DNA from: Amaranthus tricolor | Lineage: Eukaryota > Streptophyta > Magnoliopsida > Caryophyllales > Amaranthaceae | NCBI RefSeq assembly: GCF_026212465.1 | Contig: NC_080056.1 | Coordinates: 13,125,818-13,189,817, forward strand | Length of the DNA stretch: 64,000 nt | Direction: 5' to 3' | Shown here: positions 1-12,648 of the stretch, piece after piece | Position numbering within the stretch: the first letter of the stretch is position 1 | How the letters are laid out: each line of letters opens with the position of its first letter | Made by a program: the position numbers and the translations under genes | Notes under the pieces: model-generated | Told to the model about the DNA's origin: nothing | Database searches by the model: none | The model's input: the letters and a program-made list of their open reading frames with translations, nothing else

Positions 1-4
1 GCAA

Positions 5-1900
5 TTGTTTACAGATAAGCAACATTTGAGGGATGTAATTAGGGATTATTGCATACAATCTGGTTTTTCAGTGATTGTTGATAAAGCAGACAGACTTAGG
101 TACACAATTAGTTGTAGTGAAGCAAAATGTGAGTGGAGATTGCATGCTTCTACGCTGCCTGATGGTGTCACTTGGGCTATCAAGAAAATTCAAAATGCTG
201 AACACACATGCTTGGGGTTAGAAACCAAAAACCCTATGGTAACAGTGAAGTGGGCATGACATGCCTTACTGGAGGACATAAGGGCTAATAATGACATCCC
301 AGGTAAGGCTTTGATGCCTTACTGGAGGACATAAGGGCTAATAATGACATCCCAGGTAAGGCTTTGAATGAGCTTTTGTGGTCCAGATATGGTGTTGAGA
401 TGGCACAACCAAGCTTGTATAGGGTTAGGAACAAGGCCTCGAGTATCATTCATGGTGGGCATGATACATCATACAGTGCATTGCCATCTTACTGTGATGT
501 TATCAAATCAACAAACGAGGGTTCATATGCAAATTGTGCTTGGTATCCCCCTACACATCCTGATAGACCACTAGTATTTATGAGCATTTTTGTATCATTC
601 AAGGCATCTCTAGAGGGCCTTTTTTCTGGTTGTAGAAGTGTTATTGGAGTGGATGGGGCTCATTTAAAGGGTAATTATGGTGGTGTTTTGTTATCTGCAA
701 TTGCCCTTGATGGCAACAATGAAATGTTTCCAGTGGCATGGGGTATTATTTCATGTGAGGATGAAGAGAGTTGGAAGTTCTTCATTTGGCATCTTAAGCA
801 TGTACTGGAACCAAGTAACAGAGGCGACAATTGGTGCATAATATCTGACAGGCAGAAGGTAACAACACTTATTACTTGGTATTTCATTGATTATGCATAA
901 TCTTCTAAACCTAATCTTAATATGTTGTTTTCATATGCAGGGAATTGAGAAGGCTCTCACTGATTTGTGGCCTAAGGTGCAAAGAAGGTATTGTTGCAGA
1001 CACATTAGTGCCAACTGGAAGAAGTCTTTTCATGGGCCTAAGTTATGGCAATTGTTTTGGCTAGCATGTGGGGCCTTCTCAACCTTCACATTTGCAAAGG
1101 CCATGAATGAGATTGAAAAAAACAACCCTGATGCAAGGAGATGGCTTGCTAATTTGGGTCCACAGGAGAGATGGACAAAACATAAATTTGACCCTGAATT
1201 GAAGTGTGATGTTAACAAGACAAATTTTGTGGAAAGCTTCAATGCAACCCTAGGAACTGACAGGTGCAAGCCAGTGTTAAGTTTGTTAGAGGGAATTAGG
1301 AGAGTAACAATGGTTAGGTTAGTAGCAAGGAGGTAGAAGTGTGAAGAATGGGAGAGGCTGTGTCCAAACATTGCGAAGAGAGTTCAAGTATTCTGCAATG
1401 AGAGTAGGTCTTGCAGGGCTTTCATGTCTAGTCCAGGGGAGTATGAGGTGGTGGAGGGTAAATCAACTTTGGCTGTCAGTTTGAACCAATGTACATGCCT
1501 TTGCAATGTCTGGCAACTCACTGGCATACCATGTAGGCATGTAATGAGAGCGATACTTCATGAAGGTCTTGATCCACAATCCTTGGTTGATGATTGGTAT
1601 TCAGTAGAGAAATATAAGTTGGCCTATCATCACAGCATTAAACCTATCCCTGACCAGGATAAGTGGCCAGCAACTGAACACCCTACTATATTACCTCTTG
1701 TGCTCAAAAGAGGTGTTGGTAGGCCTTGTAGGAACCGAAAGAGAGGTGATGATGAAGAGAGGAAGGCAAAGAGGAGCAAGACAATAAAATGTGGAAAGTG
1801 TGGGGATTTTGGTCACAACAAGGCCAGTTGCAAGGGAGGGGCAACAAAAAAACAGAAGGCAGCAGCAACAAACACTGATGATGCTTCAACTTCCAAGTGA
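5..1900 (+). pseudogene. MuDR/MULE transposase pseudogene
   Basis: Order of parts: N-terminal MuDR DNA-binding region (about 5-259, CEWRLHAS and HTC motifs), MULE catalytic domain (364-858, GVDGAHLKG and CIISDRQK), an 82-bp GT-AG intron (859-940), rest of the catalytic region (941-1333), SWIM zinc finger (about 1490-1560, CTC...GIPCRH) and a CCHC knuckle (about 1790-1835, CGKCGDFGHNKASC). Three lesions are visible: an in-frame TGA at 257, a 53-bp tandem duplication at 261-366 that shifts the frame, and an in-frame TAG at 1334. Frame is otherwise kept to the stop at 1898. The 5' end is cut by the window. Family membership is clear; the gene cannot make a full protein as read. Confidence 0.9.
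261..366 (+). repeat. 53-bp perfect tandem duplication inside MULE-1 transposase
   Basis: Bases 261-313 are repeated exactly at 314-366. Since 53 is not a multiple of three, the second copy shifts the frame. Downstream coding is in the frame expected if only one copy were present. Confidence 0.95.
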
Positions 1901-2293
1901 AAGGGAAAGAGCAAAGCAAAATGATTAGTATTTGTGTTATGTGAATGTAATTACTTAACTTCTGACTTCATATGGATGAACAGTACATTAATCCTCTTTT
2001 GTATACCTAATTGATGAACAGTAGATTAATCCTCTTTTGTATAACTAATGGATGAATAGTAGATTAAACCTCTTTTGTAAAATTAATGTATGATTATGGA
2101 TGCAAATTATGTAAGATTGTATTCCAGATTGTATTAATTATGTAAGATGTTGGATAAACAGCAGCAACTTGGTATGCAAATTGATCTAATTCCAATTTTT
2201 TGGTAATGAACAGTACAACCTTACTTTTACAAGGCAAGAACCAACACAATACCTAAGCTTACATATATGGAAACCATTACAACGCTTACAATC

Positions 2294-2743
2294 TTACTTT
2301 ACAATCGCAAGAAAAACCAATAATAGGTAGAACATTACAATAAATTTCATGAAAACCAGAACCTTAAGTAAGCTATCAACCTTCTTGGACAGCCCTTCAA
2401 CAGTTGCTTTGAGTTCATTAAATTGTTCGCCATTCAACATTACAGGAGCAGCACCTTGTACCTCTGCAGGTGTAGCTTCATCAATTTTTTACTTCAAATC
2501 AGCATCAAAACCCCATTCAATTGCTTGGCACGACATACATTTGTAGTAGATTCTTCCCAGATTGTTAATTGAACCCGAAACCCTAATATCATAGAATTTT
2601 GTTGGGTCACAGTAACATTTCTTCAACCTTACCCAGCTATCACCAACTTCAATGGAATTAACGTTAGGGCTTCCATGTTGTCTTTTGGTATTACCCGAAT
2701 ACACCTTACCGCAGAATGATGAGATCCTTGAGGAAGCAGCCAT
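2294..2743 (-). pseudogene. GRF-type zinc-finger protein gene with internal stop
   Basis: Reading - from ATG 2743, the product starts MAASSRISSFCGKVYSG and has a GRF-like zinc-binding stretch (CYCD, then GRIYYKCMSC, then EWGFDADLK). An in-frame TAA follows at 2489-2491. Beyond it the same frame continues about 65 codons to a TAA at 2294, with a predicted amphipathic coil (EQFNELKATVEGLSKKVDSL) and a hydrophobic tail. GRF finger, coil and C-terminal hydrophobic segment is a layout common in small plant GRF proteins, so the internal stop probably truncates an originally 149-residue protein. It converges on the MULE transposase and may be carried by that element. Zinc binding is inferred; the role is unknown. 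Confidence 0.6.
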
Positions 2744-2991
2744 GGAAGCAGTGAATGAAGAGGAGATGGAAAAGAGAAGAAGAAGATCGTGTGTTTGAAT
2801 TGATGCTGGATATTTAAACAATTACAAACTAACCATGGTTAGGTTAAATTCAAAAATTAACGGACATTTAACGGAAAAATCATTATTAGTGTCACGGTTG
2901 TAATTAGCATACACTTGGGGGGTACCACTGAAATACACTAGGATACCATTGTTATTTTTCTATAGTACAGGGGTACCATTGATAATATCTC

Positions 2992-3048
<57 letters not shown>
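2992..3048. repeat. (TAA)19 microsatellite
   Basis: Uninterrupted TAA units over 57 bp, just right of the inferred MULE-1 end. Confidence 0.97.
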
Positions 3049-3049
<1 letters not shown>

Positions 3050-3642
3050 TTTCATAGAAATTAAACCAGATAAGACATAATTAGATCACATCTGACTTAA
3101 TTGGATCAAATTAGATAAAAGCAAATCAAATTAGACCATAATAGAACAAATCAAATTATACATTAATAAATTTAGACCTTAAATCAGACCAGATGATGAG
3201 AACAAGCTCTAAAAAAGGTAGAATAGAGTCAGAAAAACATTTGGGTTTTTTTTAAAAGTGATAATTATAGGAAAACTTCAACTCTATTTCTTTAATAAAA
3301 TTTTTGTTATGATTTAAATTAATTTTGCTGCACTTTAGCACTAGCCAGTAGCCAGTGGCAAAGTGATCCACTTGACCTCAATTTAGCAATGTGATTGTGA
3401 TTCACATGTCCATGCCATAAATAAATGTGGTGTGGTAATGCTAAAATTCTAAAAGCATAACTTCTTTTTGCTCATATTCCTCAAAATCCAAATTACTCTA
3501 TTCTTCCTCTTATCTTTCATCTACGGTAAAATAAGTGAAATTTAGTAGAACTAAAGATTGGATTGAAAAATGAGTTAAAAAACGAGTAAAAAATAGAAAT
3601 AAGTGGTCATGATGCAGAAATAATTTATGTTTGTAGATGATA
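3049..3642. other. AT-rich non-coding DNA
   Basis: Contains many short ATTAGA/AAATCA-type motifs around 3060-3190. No coding frame with recognisable homology. Confidence 0.6.
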
Positions 3643-3952
3643 CTTCCTCCGTTTCGAATTACTCTCAATATTAGGAATATTGCACTATTCATTCACCATC
3701 ATTAGTTTGTGATTAGTGTTTAATCTATATTTTAAAATATAGTCAAGTGGGATCTCTTTTGATTCGTCTCAACACAAAGATTGTTAATATTTAATTATTT
3801 TTAATTTTTTGTTATACATAATTTGAAACATTAAGGGTTGAATTAGTGCATTAAACTGTATGAAAAAATAAACGTTGCAACTAGATTAAAACGCAATTAA
3901 TATAAAAGAAAAGAGTAAGACTATTAAAAATGAAAAGGGTACGAAACGAGAG
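3643..3952. mobile_element. Stowaway-like MITE (copy 1)
   Basis: Begins after TA with CTTCCTCCGTTTCGAATTAC; the right end (GTACGAAACGAGAG) is a degenerate inverted match. The first ~190 bp recur inverted at about 14,726-14,911, which shows a dispersed repeat. No coding capacity. Confidence 0.6.
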
Positions 3953-5559
3953 ATATAGTCAGAGAATTATACCTTAATGCCAAAAATTACTAGTGATAGC
4001 TCTTATTCATTGAATTGTTAGTGGTGCATTATATTGAAGTGACTAAAAGAAAGTTGTCTCGTCTTCTTTTATAAATAACTATTCTTTTACGCAAATTATA
4101 ATTCCTTTGTAATTTAAAATTTATTAATATATTATTAATTGTATTAGTTTATTATTAATTGCATTATAATAGTATGAATATATTATTAGTTCTATTAGTA
4201 TAGTATAGGTGCCTATGCACAATTTGTGTTAGTTTTATGTTATAGTATTGTAAGTGTTTATTTTTAATTTTATTTTATTCACTTATTAATAGCGAAATAA
4301 AATGATAATAATAAGATAATTGACGAATACATATATGTCTATTGAATAAATATAATTAACTAAGGAATATGTACTCACTCAATATCGAATTTATTGTGCT
4401 ATATGTCATTTTTTCTAACTAAATACAATATAGTATATCGAATGTATTGAATTAAATTTATTGTCAAACCCCTTCCTTAAGCGTCTTCATTTGTTCCACA
4501 TGAGAATTATATAGAATAATTTATTATATTAAATTGTCACGTGTAATCATAAAATATTATCTCTTTATTTTTAATTAATTGATTGTCTATATTATAATTA
4601 GTTTGAACTTAATTACCATTCATATAATCATATATAATCATATAAAAGACATATGTTTACGTTAAGAAAATGTATAAATATTCCTTAATATTCTTAGGTT
4701 CTTATTATCCTAAAAAGAAATAATGTAATAAAATCTTTTAAATATTGTATCATTAGTTTAATATTTGTCATATTAGTTTATTATTATTAGTTGTTTTGTA
4801 TAGTTCTAGATGATCACTAGTAATAAGCACAAGATATATAATACTTAATTAATTATTGTATTTGAAATATATTAATATACATAAATTAAATAATTACTAG
4901 AATAAATTAAAAAAAAAATAATAATATAAGTCAAGTACATTATGAGTCTTATTAGTGTAGGATTACTATTATTATATTGGTTATATTATTTTATTGTTAG
5001 TCGTATAGTATTTTTCACATTATTATAATATCAGTCATATTAGTTCAACATTACTCGTATTATTGTAATATTAGTATATTATTTATCATATTAGTATATT
5101 ATTTGTCATATTAATTAGTATATTATTTGTACATTATTAATCGTAGTAGTATAGCATTATCAGTATATTATTATTTGTATTAGTATATTATTTGTTGTTT
5201 TGGTATATTATTAGTACATTATTAATCTTATTAGTGTAGTATTAGTGTTATTGATTAATTTTGTTTAATTTTTTCTTTTGGGTATGTAGCTCTAATCTTC
5301 TCTTTTTTCTACACTAAATCAACATTTTAAAATTTACAATCTCTTTACCAATTTCACTGGTTCTCTATAAGAAAATTTCTTTTGGGTATTAGTATTTATT
5401 CATTTTTTTGCTTTCAATTCAGTTTTCCACACCTTTTTTTGTGCTTCAATACATTTGAAAATACCTACCTCTATATCCGCAATTACTAAGGTTAGTGTTA
5501 TGGGTAACATTTAATTTATCTATCTATTTATTTCTTTATTTATTTATGTTAATCCTATA
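3953..5559. other. AT-rich intergenic DNA
   Basis: Very AT-rich, with many ATTAGT/TATTAT-type short repeats around 4,780-5,250. No supported gene. Confidence 0.6.
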
Positions 5560-6110
5560 AAATTACATTTTTGTTCTGTTGACTTTCAATCTTATTGACC
5601 TTTGACCATGTGTTGACCTTGATTTACGGTTAATGGGGCTTATATGACTTTTCCACCCTTGCTTGTCCTCTAAGTAAAGATACCAGCAACTGTAATTGCT
5701 AGTCAGCCCCACTTTCCTCCATTATACTCCATGTCACCCATGATCTCCCATGAAAAATTACCCAATAATTCATGAATCAACCTATATAAGAACCCCCTAC
5801 AGAATTCATAAGCGAAGCTTTTTCATTCATCTACCAATTCTATGCAACTATTCACATCTAACTCACCCAATTACATATTCCTACCATCTCTAAAGCCTCT
5901 AGATAATCATTAATACCGCATTAATCATACTTCTGTCTCTGCAACTGACTTGAGCGTCGGAGGGGCTTTCTGGGAGTTTGCCCCCCGGGCAAGGCTAATG
6001 TGGTGTGGTGCAGGAACTGCAGTTGCAGCTATGGAAGGATTACGTCATACTTTAAAATTGTTGAATATTAACTTCTATAACGCTTTATCTTCAGGTACTC
6101 CAAGTTTCTC
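5560..6110 (+). repeat. Ty3/gypsy (Tat-like) LTR fragment
   Basis: Contains a promoter-like CCTATATAAGAACCCCC near 5,780 and, near 5,948, CTGACTTGAGCGTCGGAGGG, a motif familiar from the 3' part of Tat-lineage gypsy LTRs. No internal retroelement coding follows, so this is probably a solo or truncated LTR. Borders are approximate. Confidence 0.5.
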
Positions 6111-6189
6111 TTACACTTCATCGTTTCATTACCGAAACAGTTAGCTATTTTATTTATTACTCTTAATAAATATTGGATCAGATAATAAC

Positions 6190-6985
6190 ACAAATACAAC
6201 TGTTCGCGGTTTGAAAATTTTCTATTTTGAGCAAAAGTAGTGTTCGCGGTTTGCAAAACAACTCGCGGATCGCGATTATATAAGAAAAAACTACTGTTTT
6301 GTGGGAGTAGCAGGTCGCGGCTCGCGACTCGCGAGTTTCGCACTGTTTTGCGGCTTTTTCTTTGCAAAGTTAGTGTATTCGTTTTATTAGTTATTATGTA
6401 ACTACCAACGGTTAAATATGGTTATATTAATCGGATATATTGGGATGGATTGATTGAAAGCCGACATTAGTTCCTGAATCGATCTTGTGTTTCATGGAGT
6501 AACATGTTGCTTCATGAAATGATGTAAGCTATTCTATAAATATAGAAGGCTTGTGTGGTTAGACAATATATGCAATTTCTGATTTTTCTTATCTTCTCTA
6601 GCACTTTACATAGAGAACTTGCAATCCTTGATTGTAATGTTCGTTTCTTCTTCCATTTAAGTTTCTCTTACATCATTCTAAATTCCATGTGCTAGAAATT
6701 TAGTGTAATTCTTTGTATCTCAGAACATATTTCCGGTTTATTCCCAAGCACCATAGTAGAAAGGAAATGATGTTTTAGGAAAATGCATCTCGCCTAGAAT
6801 TAATATCAGGTTCAATAATCTTCTTGAAACTATATTCGATATATGGTGATTCCCGATAATAAACTCTACATTTGGTATGTGTTAAGCAAAGGTTTGAACT
6901 TTTCATATATTATTATAACCTACTAAGTTTATGTAACTTTATTTTATAAGTTTGATTAATAAAATTAAAGTCACAAAATACAACA
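6190..6985 (+). repeat. Solo LTR family A, copy 1
   Basis: Shares a long stretch with 21,230-22,067 and 56,281-57,920. Common parts are a TATA-like CTATAAATATAGAAGG, a TTTACATAGAGAACTTGCAA stretch, a TTCCCAAGCACC stretch and a right end in ATACAACA. The left end is diverged or truncated. Likely an LTR because copy 3 has TG...CA ends and flanking short repeats. Confidence 0.6.
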
Positions 6986-7039
6986 TAAGGTTGCTCAATG
7001 CAAGGCCCTAAAAAAAATCCAAAACGAACTTATGTTAAT

Positions 7040-10000
7040 CAGTGGCGGACCCAGGAATTTCAATTTGGGGGGGCAAAATCCGAACGTCACGTCGTTCGAA
7101 TAATCTGATCGTCGTCCGAATAATTTTTTTTTAAAGAAAAATAGAAAATATAATAGAAACAATATTTACAATTTACAATATCAAATCCGATGTTAAAAGT
7201 TTTACAATCCAAAATATTAAAAAAAAAATACAAGCGTTCAAATGAAAATTACAAATTCATCCTTCGAGTTTTCATATTTTTAAAGCGATCAATAATCTTT
7301 TCATCAGAAACTTGTAGAAACACTTCCTTCTCAATGTAAGTAACCAAACAATCATTCACTAGTTGATCACCCATGCTATTTCTCAACTTATTTTTGACAA
7401 ACGTCATTGCGGAAAACACTCTTTCTACACTTGTCGTAGCAACAGGAAGAATCAACATCAACTTGATTAGCAAATGTATAAGAGGAAAAGTCTCATGTTT
7501 CCTTGTTTTAACAAGCATCATGGAAAGAGAATTGATATCTTGCAAATCATGAAATCTCATCATTTTGCATAGAATCCAAGAAGACATCAAGTTGAAGATC
7601 AAGAGCCGTTAAATCATAGCATGAAAACTCTTCGGGATATAAAGAAGCAAGTTTAAGTATCCTCTCTTTATCAAAAGATGAAAAGTTACCTCTAGGACTC
7701 AGGGAAGCCATGCATGTAAGTAACTCCATGTTCTTCTCATTAAAACGGTTATCAATCTCTTGAAGATGCAAATCAATTACTTCCAAAAAAATGTCAACGC
7801 GAAAATGATGTAGATTTGTTGCTTGTTTAGCAAAACGTCTTGATCTTCCTTGAGGTACATATTGAGCATCCATAGATGGAACATCAATCTCGTGTTTAGT
7901 ACAAAATAAAATGACTTTGTCTAAGAGACTATCCCATCCTTGATCCCTCATCTTTTGCAACACATTCGTTGTACTTTTAACAAGGCTAATGGCATTCACA
8001 ATATCTTGTTCCTTTCTTTGTAAAGCAACACATAAATCATTAGTGTAGCCAAAAATAGTCAACATGAAATGAGCCATAAAAATAAAATCAAAGGACTCCA
8101 AAGATCCTAAAACAACTTAAGCTTTGAGCTTATCATCCGGAGAGCCATTTTCTCCAATCTCCTCAAGCACTTTAACAATTGAAGGAAACAAGTTGATGAT
8201 ACTTATTAGACACTTGTAATGAGATCCCCAACGTGTATCTCCCGGCCTACTCAAACCACGTTCTTGATTCAAACCCGATCCACTTTCAATTTCCCCCACT
8301 TCCAAAGCTTGAGCCACTACTTGAGCTTGGTGTTTTCGAATAAGGTCTCTTCTCTTACAAGAAGCTCCCACCACATTTAACAAGTTTGCAAGTACGTCAA
8401 AAAGCCAAGTACAATTAACATTCTTTTTAGCAACCGCAATTAGAGTTAGTTGAAGTTGATGAGCAAAACAATGAATGTAATAGGCTCTTGGAGTATCATT
8501 CATAATCAAAGTCTTGAGGCCATTGATTTCACCCCTCATGTTACTTGCCCCATCATACCCTTGACCTCTTATCATGGAAGGACTCAATGAATGTTCCATA
8601 AGCAACGACATAATGGCATTTTTAAGAGACAAAGCGGTAGTATCACCCACATGTAGAATGCCTAAAAAGCGTTCCACTACCGATCCATTTTCTCTATTAA
8701 CAAACCGCAAAACAAGAGCTAGTTGTTCTTTTTGAGACACATCACTTGATTCATCGGCCAAAATAGAAAAGTAACCATCACCAATCTCTTCTATTATGCG
8801 CTTAGTAGTCTCTTTTGCACAACAAGTAATAATGTCTTTTTGAATTTTGGGAGATGTTAATTGACAATTTTTGGGTGCATTTTGGAAAGTATATTTTCTT
8901 ATTTTCTCAACCTTCCCACCCAACCACTTCAAAAGCTCAATAAAGTTACCTCTACTATATGACTCCTCACTTTCATCATGTCCCCGGAATGCCAAACCTT
9001 GGCCCAAAAGAAATCTCAAACAAGTTAAGGATGCATTCAAACGAATATGATATTCATTCATTTGAACCTCACTCGCATTATCAAATACAAATTCAATTGA
9101 TGTCTTCTTTGCATCTCTTAGATTCACATATTTCTCATAAGCAATATTATGAGCACTTTTAACTCCTCCAACATGCTTCTCAATCCTCTCAGGTTTATTC
9201 CACGCTCTAAACCCTCCAACAACAAATGCATCACCCCCCTTGTTAATTTCAATATCCCTCTTGAACAAATAACAAACAAAACAAAATGCGGCATCCATTT
9301 CAACACTATATTCAAGCCAATCCCATTTTTTGAACCAATTCAAACTAAAACGGCGTAACCTACCGGAGATATTACTTTGAGGGAAATCATGTGTTTTTGG
9401 TTGGCAAGGTTTTTTAAGAATATATGCTCTCCTAACCGGATTTATTTCATTAGGGGGATAATCCATTATGTTTTTCCTCAATCCCGGGTCATGAGGAAGA
9501 AGTTCAACATCATACACCCATTCATCATCCAATGGTTCATCACAACTACTTGAACCACCTACTTCCATATTAACATCTTCACTTGGAGGGGAATTTAAAG
9601 GAGGACTTAGAGGAGAACTTAAGGGAGAAGATTCATTGCCTTCGTTAGATGTTTGTTGGGATTTCATTCTTTTAAACAATAATTCACGAAGATCGGGTTG
9701 TCTTCCCTTTGCTTTTGACTTTTTCGAACAAGATGAACTTGAATTACTTGACATTTCCTAATTAAATTAGAAATATGACTCAATTATTCAATCTAATTAT
9801 TCAAACTATCAAGTAACAACTTGTCAACTTGCAACCAATGAACCAAAGTACCAAACAAATTATTCAATTAAACAAACAATTAAACTAAATATTTAATTGT
9901 TAACAAACAAACAATTTAACTATCAATAATCAAGAATCAAAGAATCAAGAATCAATAATCCAGTGAAACCAGTATTTCAGGCGTATCTTTATCAAAAAAA

Positions 10001-10711
10001 TGGTCCTCAATACATCCAAACAATTCAATGAATCTCACAAGATAATACACGAAATTTCAAATAATTACTCTTACCACTATTAGAAAAACCCATTTATATA
10101 AACAATTGCATCCAAACTAAACATTGAAACTTGAGATTGAAACAATCTGAATGATGTTAATGTAATTTAAAACGAAAATTTAAAAACGGTATGCAATTGC
10201 TCTTATTAATAGCAAAGGAAAAAGATTCAAAAGCTAGAATACCTGAATCGAATGTCGACTGGAAGAGGAAGAGGAAGCGAAGAAGAGGAAGAAGGCAAGA
10301 AGCGAAGCCGAAGAACACTATCGAATGCCGAATGTCTGTGAGCGAAGAAGAGGAAGAACAGTCGAAGGCTACACTGTAACACTGAAACTTGGTCGGCCGT
10401 TTGTGGGCTGTGGCGGACTGGCGGTGGTCGGTGGTCGGTGGAGTCGTGGAGATTTGGAGAAGGAAGGTTCAAGGTTTTTCTCTGTCGAATGTCGAACCAG
10501 GTGAATGCGATTAGGGTTTGGCGGTTTGCTTTGTTTTTTAAATGGAAGCAGCAACATTTTATTTATTTTTTTTTTAAAGGTGATTAGCGACGGGGATTTT
10601 GGTAGCCAGGTGGTCGCAATTTTTTTTTTTTTTTTTTTAAATTTCATTTTTTTTTTTCAGATTGGGGGTGCCACTGCCCCCCCCCCCTGCCCCTAGCTGG
10701 GTCCGCCACTG
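7040..10711 (-). mobile_element. Complete hAT element, Tip100-like
   Basis: Perfect 15-bp terminal inverted repeats: CAGTGGCGGACCCAG at 7040-7054 and its complement at 10697-10711. An exact 8-bp target duplication, ATGTTAAT, flanks it at 7032-7039 and 10712-10719. It is 3,672 bp long. G/C runs lie just inside both ends. It holds one transposase gene on -, now broken. Termini resemble those of Tip100-type hAT elements. Perfect TIRs and target duplication point to a fairly recent insertion. Confidence 0.95.
7249..9754 (-). pseudogene. hAT (Tip100/TTF-type) transposase, two lesions
   Basis: Start at ATG 9754. Parts in order: low-complexity serine/proline N-terminus; TTF-type zinc-finger region (about residues 120-220, GRLRRFSLNWFKKWDWLEYS, then AFCFVCYLF); DUF4371-like catalytic core (ILADESSDVSQKEQLALVLR; GQGYDGASNMRGEINGLK; HCFAHQLQLTL; RPGDTRWGSHYKCL); C-terminal hAT dimerisation segment (ILPVATTSVERVFSAMTFVK). 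Two breaks: an in-frame TAA at 8117-8119 after KLKA, and a frameshift near 7,550-7,570 that moves the final ~100 codons to another frame (it looks like a 2-bp deletion). Otherwise near full length at about 800 codons. No introns are needed in the coding part. About 950 bp of untranslated DNA lie between the start and the right terminus. Confidence 0.92.
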
Positions 10712-10719
10712 ATGTTAAT

Positions 10720-11004
10720 AGACATATAATAAGTTATTTACTGTGTGTTTTTTATTAAAATATTACACAAATGAACTACTTTTGTGAGAAACCATTTCTT
10801 GGTGAGACGCCTCATAATATTTATGAAATAGTACAATTTAACCCGAGTTATTTTTGTGAGAGACCGTCTCTTATTAAGACGATCTCAAAATTAGAAAATC
10901 CATATGCTAAAATTTTTTCTTACTAGACAAATTAAATTCAAGTATGAAGCGCATCTCACGATCATGATATTATAATTGACATTTTGAATAAAATACGTAT
11001 AATA
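10720..11004. other. Short intergenic spacer
   Basis: Holds two TGTGAGA(A/G)ACC-type stretches around 10,800-10,890, one with GAGACCGTCTC, a motif also seen near 51,410 and 54,360. No gene. Confidence 0.5.
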
Positions 11005-11823
11005 AGGGTATTACTAAATATCGCCACCTTTTTCATTTTATCGTCACCCTATATGTAATGAATTTTCAAGATTGCCCTGTATAATTTTCGAACTCAAAAA
11101 CTATAACATGTCTCTAAAACTCTCTAAAAACACTATGTTAACTTAAACAAGCTAAAAGTGTACATCGAATAACAATGGCTAACCAAAACGAGCATGATAA
11201 CGATTCGGTAAGTAATTAATCGATTCGAATTTTTTCAAAAAACAAAAAAATTTCCAGATTCCCCTCCAGTTGCACAAAATGTGCGACCGGACCTAGGGAG
11301 AGTCGCACAAAAAGTGCGACTGGGGGGGTTTTGAAAATTTTTTTTAATTTTTTTTTTGAAAAATTAATTCTTTTTATTTATTATAATTATTTTTTAAGTT
11401 ATTATTATTTATTAAATATTATAGTAAATTATTTTATTTTATTATATATTTTTTTTTTTACTTAAATTATTTATTTATGATATTTTAATTTATTTTATTT
11501 TATATATGTATTTTAAATTCAAAACTAATTATTATTTTTTTTAATTTTGAATTACATTAAAATAGACATTACCTCGAGTTTTTGTTAACAACTCCTCCTA
11601 GGTTCAGTCGCACTTTAGCTCTGATTAATTTTATGTGTAGATTTTGTGTTTTTTGAAGTGACAAAAGTGTTATTGAGTGAGTTTGAAGTGTTTTATAGAA
11701 GTTTTAAAATTTTTAAGTCCAAAAATATTTTTATATTTTATTAAATTAATTTAAAATAAAAATGACGATAAAATGAAAAAGGAAAAAGGCGGCAAAAAAT
11801 AAAGATTGAGTTATAGTAATTGC
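11005..11823. mobile_element. Non-coding fold-back element
   Basis: The left end (TATCGCCACC, then TTTTTCATTTTATCGTCA) recurs inverted at the right end (TGACGATAAAATGAAAAA, then AAGGCGGCAAA). The ~50-bp terminal inverted repeat is imperfect. The inside is AT-rich with paired GTGCGAC motifs near 11,280-11,330. No target duplication could be settled. MULE-type MITE is the likeliest class. Confidence 0.5.
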
Positions 11824-12211
11824 CATTTTAAACAAATTAACTCTAAGAAAGTGAAAGTAACTATGAGTGCGTACTCTGTATGAAGGTAGAATTGAAAAGA
11901 ATGAATTTATTGGATATTGGAGAGAAGCTGTTCAAGCAAATCAAAACCGAGTAAAAAGCAAAAGGTAATTGGGAGTCATCATTCATAATACTTCCCACTA
12001 TCATTTTCCTAGTGTGCAGTAGTGCCTTTCCTTGAGACTACATTTTCAATTTAATTAATTATAGTTCCCTCTTTCTTTTCCTTCACTTTTACTGAGACTA
12101 TTTTCAGATTATGGCTAAAAAAAGAATAATTTCCACTTTGCATTTTTTGGAAAAGTATTTTCCACAATATCGTCCACGTGGAAAATTAATTTTTTTTTTA
12201 TTTTTTCAGAC

Positions 12212-12342
12212 AAAACCGCCACTTGAGATGGCGGTTTGCCTTAAGCCCAAAAACGCCACATGAAGTGGCGGTATGGTCAAGGCAAATCGCCATCTCAAGT
12301 GGCGGTTTGGTCCAGGTAAACCGCCACTTCATGTGGCGGTTT
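12212..12342. repeat. Left cluster of four palindromes in MULE-2
   Basis: Four near-palindromic ~25-bp units (about 12,212, 12,249, 12,284 and 12,318), each with half-site AAACCGCCACTT or a close variant facing its complement. Each could form a hairpin. Confidence 0.85.
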
Positions 12343-12648
12343 GCTTGTGGCCTGATTTTTTTTTTCTTTCATTTTAAAATAGTGAACGCAACATGCATTA
12401 AAGTAGTTCAATACCATTTATTCCATAATAATTAATTACGAACCGACTTGTTTTGAAAAAAATAATTATGAAAATAATACAAAGATATATTACAATTATG
12501 GAAACTCATACAAGAAGTTCAAGTCATATAAGAATATACAAAGTTTGTTAAACTACAACCCCCGGCGCCTTTTGTTTTGCGCACCGGTGGATGATGATGG
12601 TGTGAACTCGTCAACCTCCGCAATGACAAAAGTGTAAGCACTGATGGA

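Larger units (their letters stand above)
1..2990 (+). mobile_element. Mutator-like element (MULE-1), right part
   Basis: The transposase begins within the first bases, so the left end lies outside the window. The right end is inferred near 2,990, where a short run with repeated GGTACCA motifs stops at a (TAA)n tract. The element would hold a transposase pseudogene on + and a convergent GRF zinc-finger gene on -. Terminal repeats cannot be tested because the left terminus is missing, so the right border is a guess. Confidence 0.6.

Noticed and set aside
5950..6144. 64-residue + frame after the Tat-like motif
   Set aside because: Starts within the LTR fragment and runs into family A sequence; no domain.
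10191..10379. Lysine/arginine-rich 62-residue + frame
   Set aside because: Purine-rich upstream region of the Tip100-like element; low complexity, antisense to the transposase leader.
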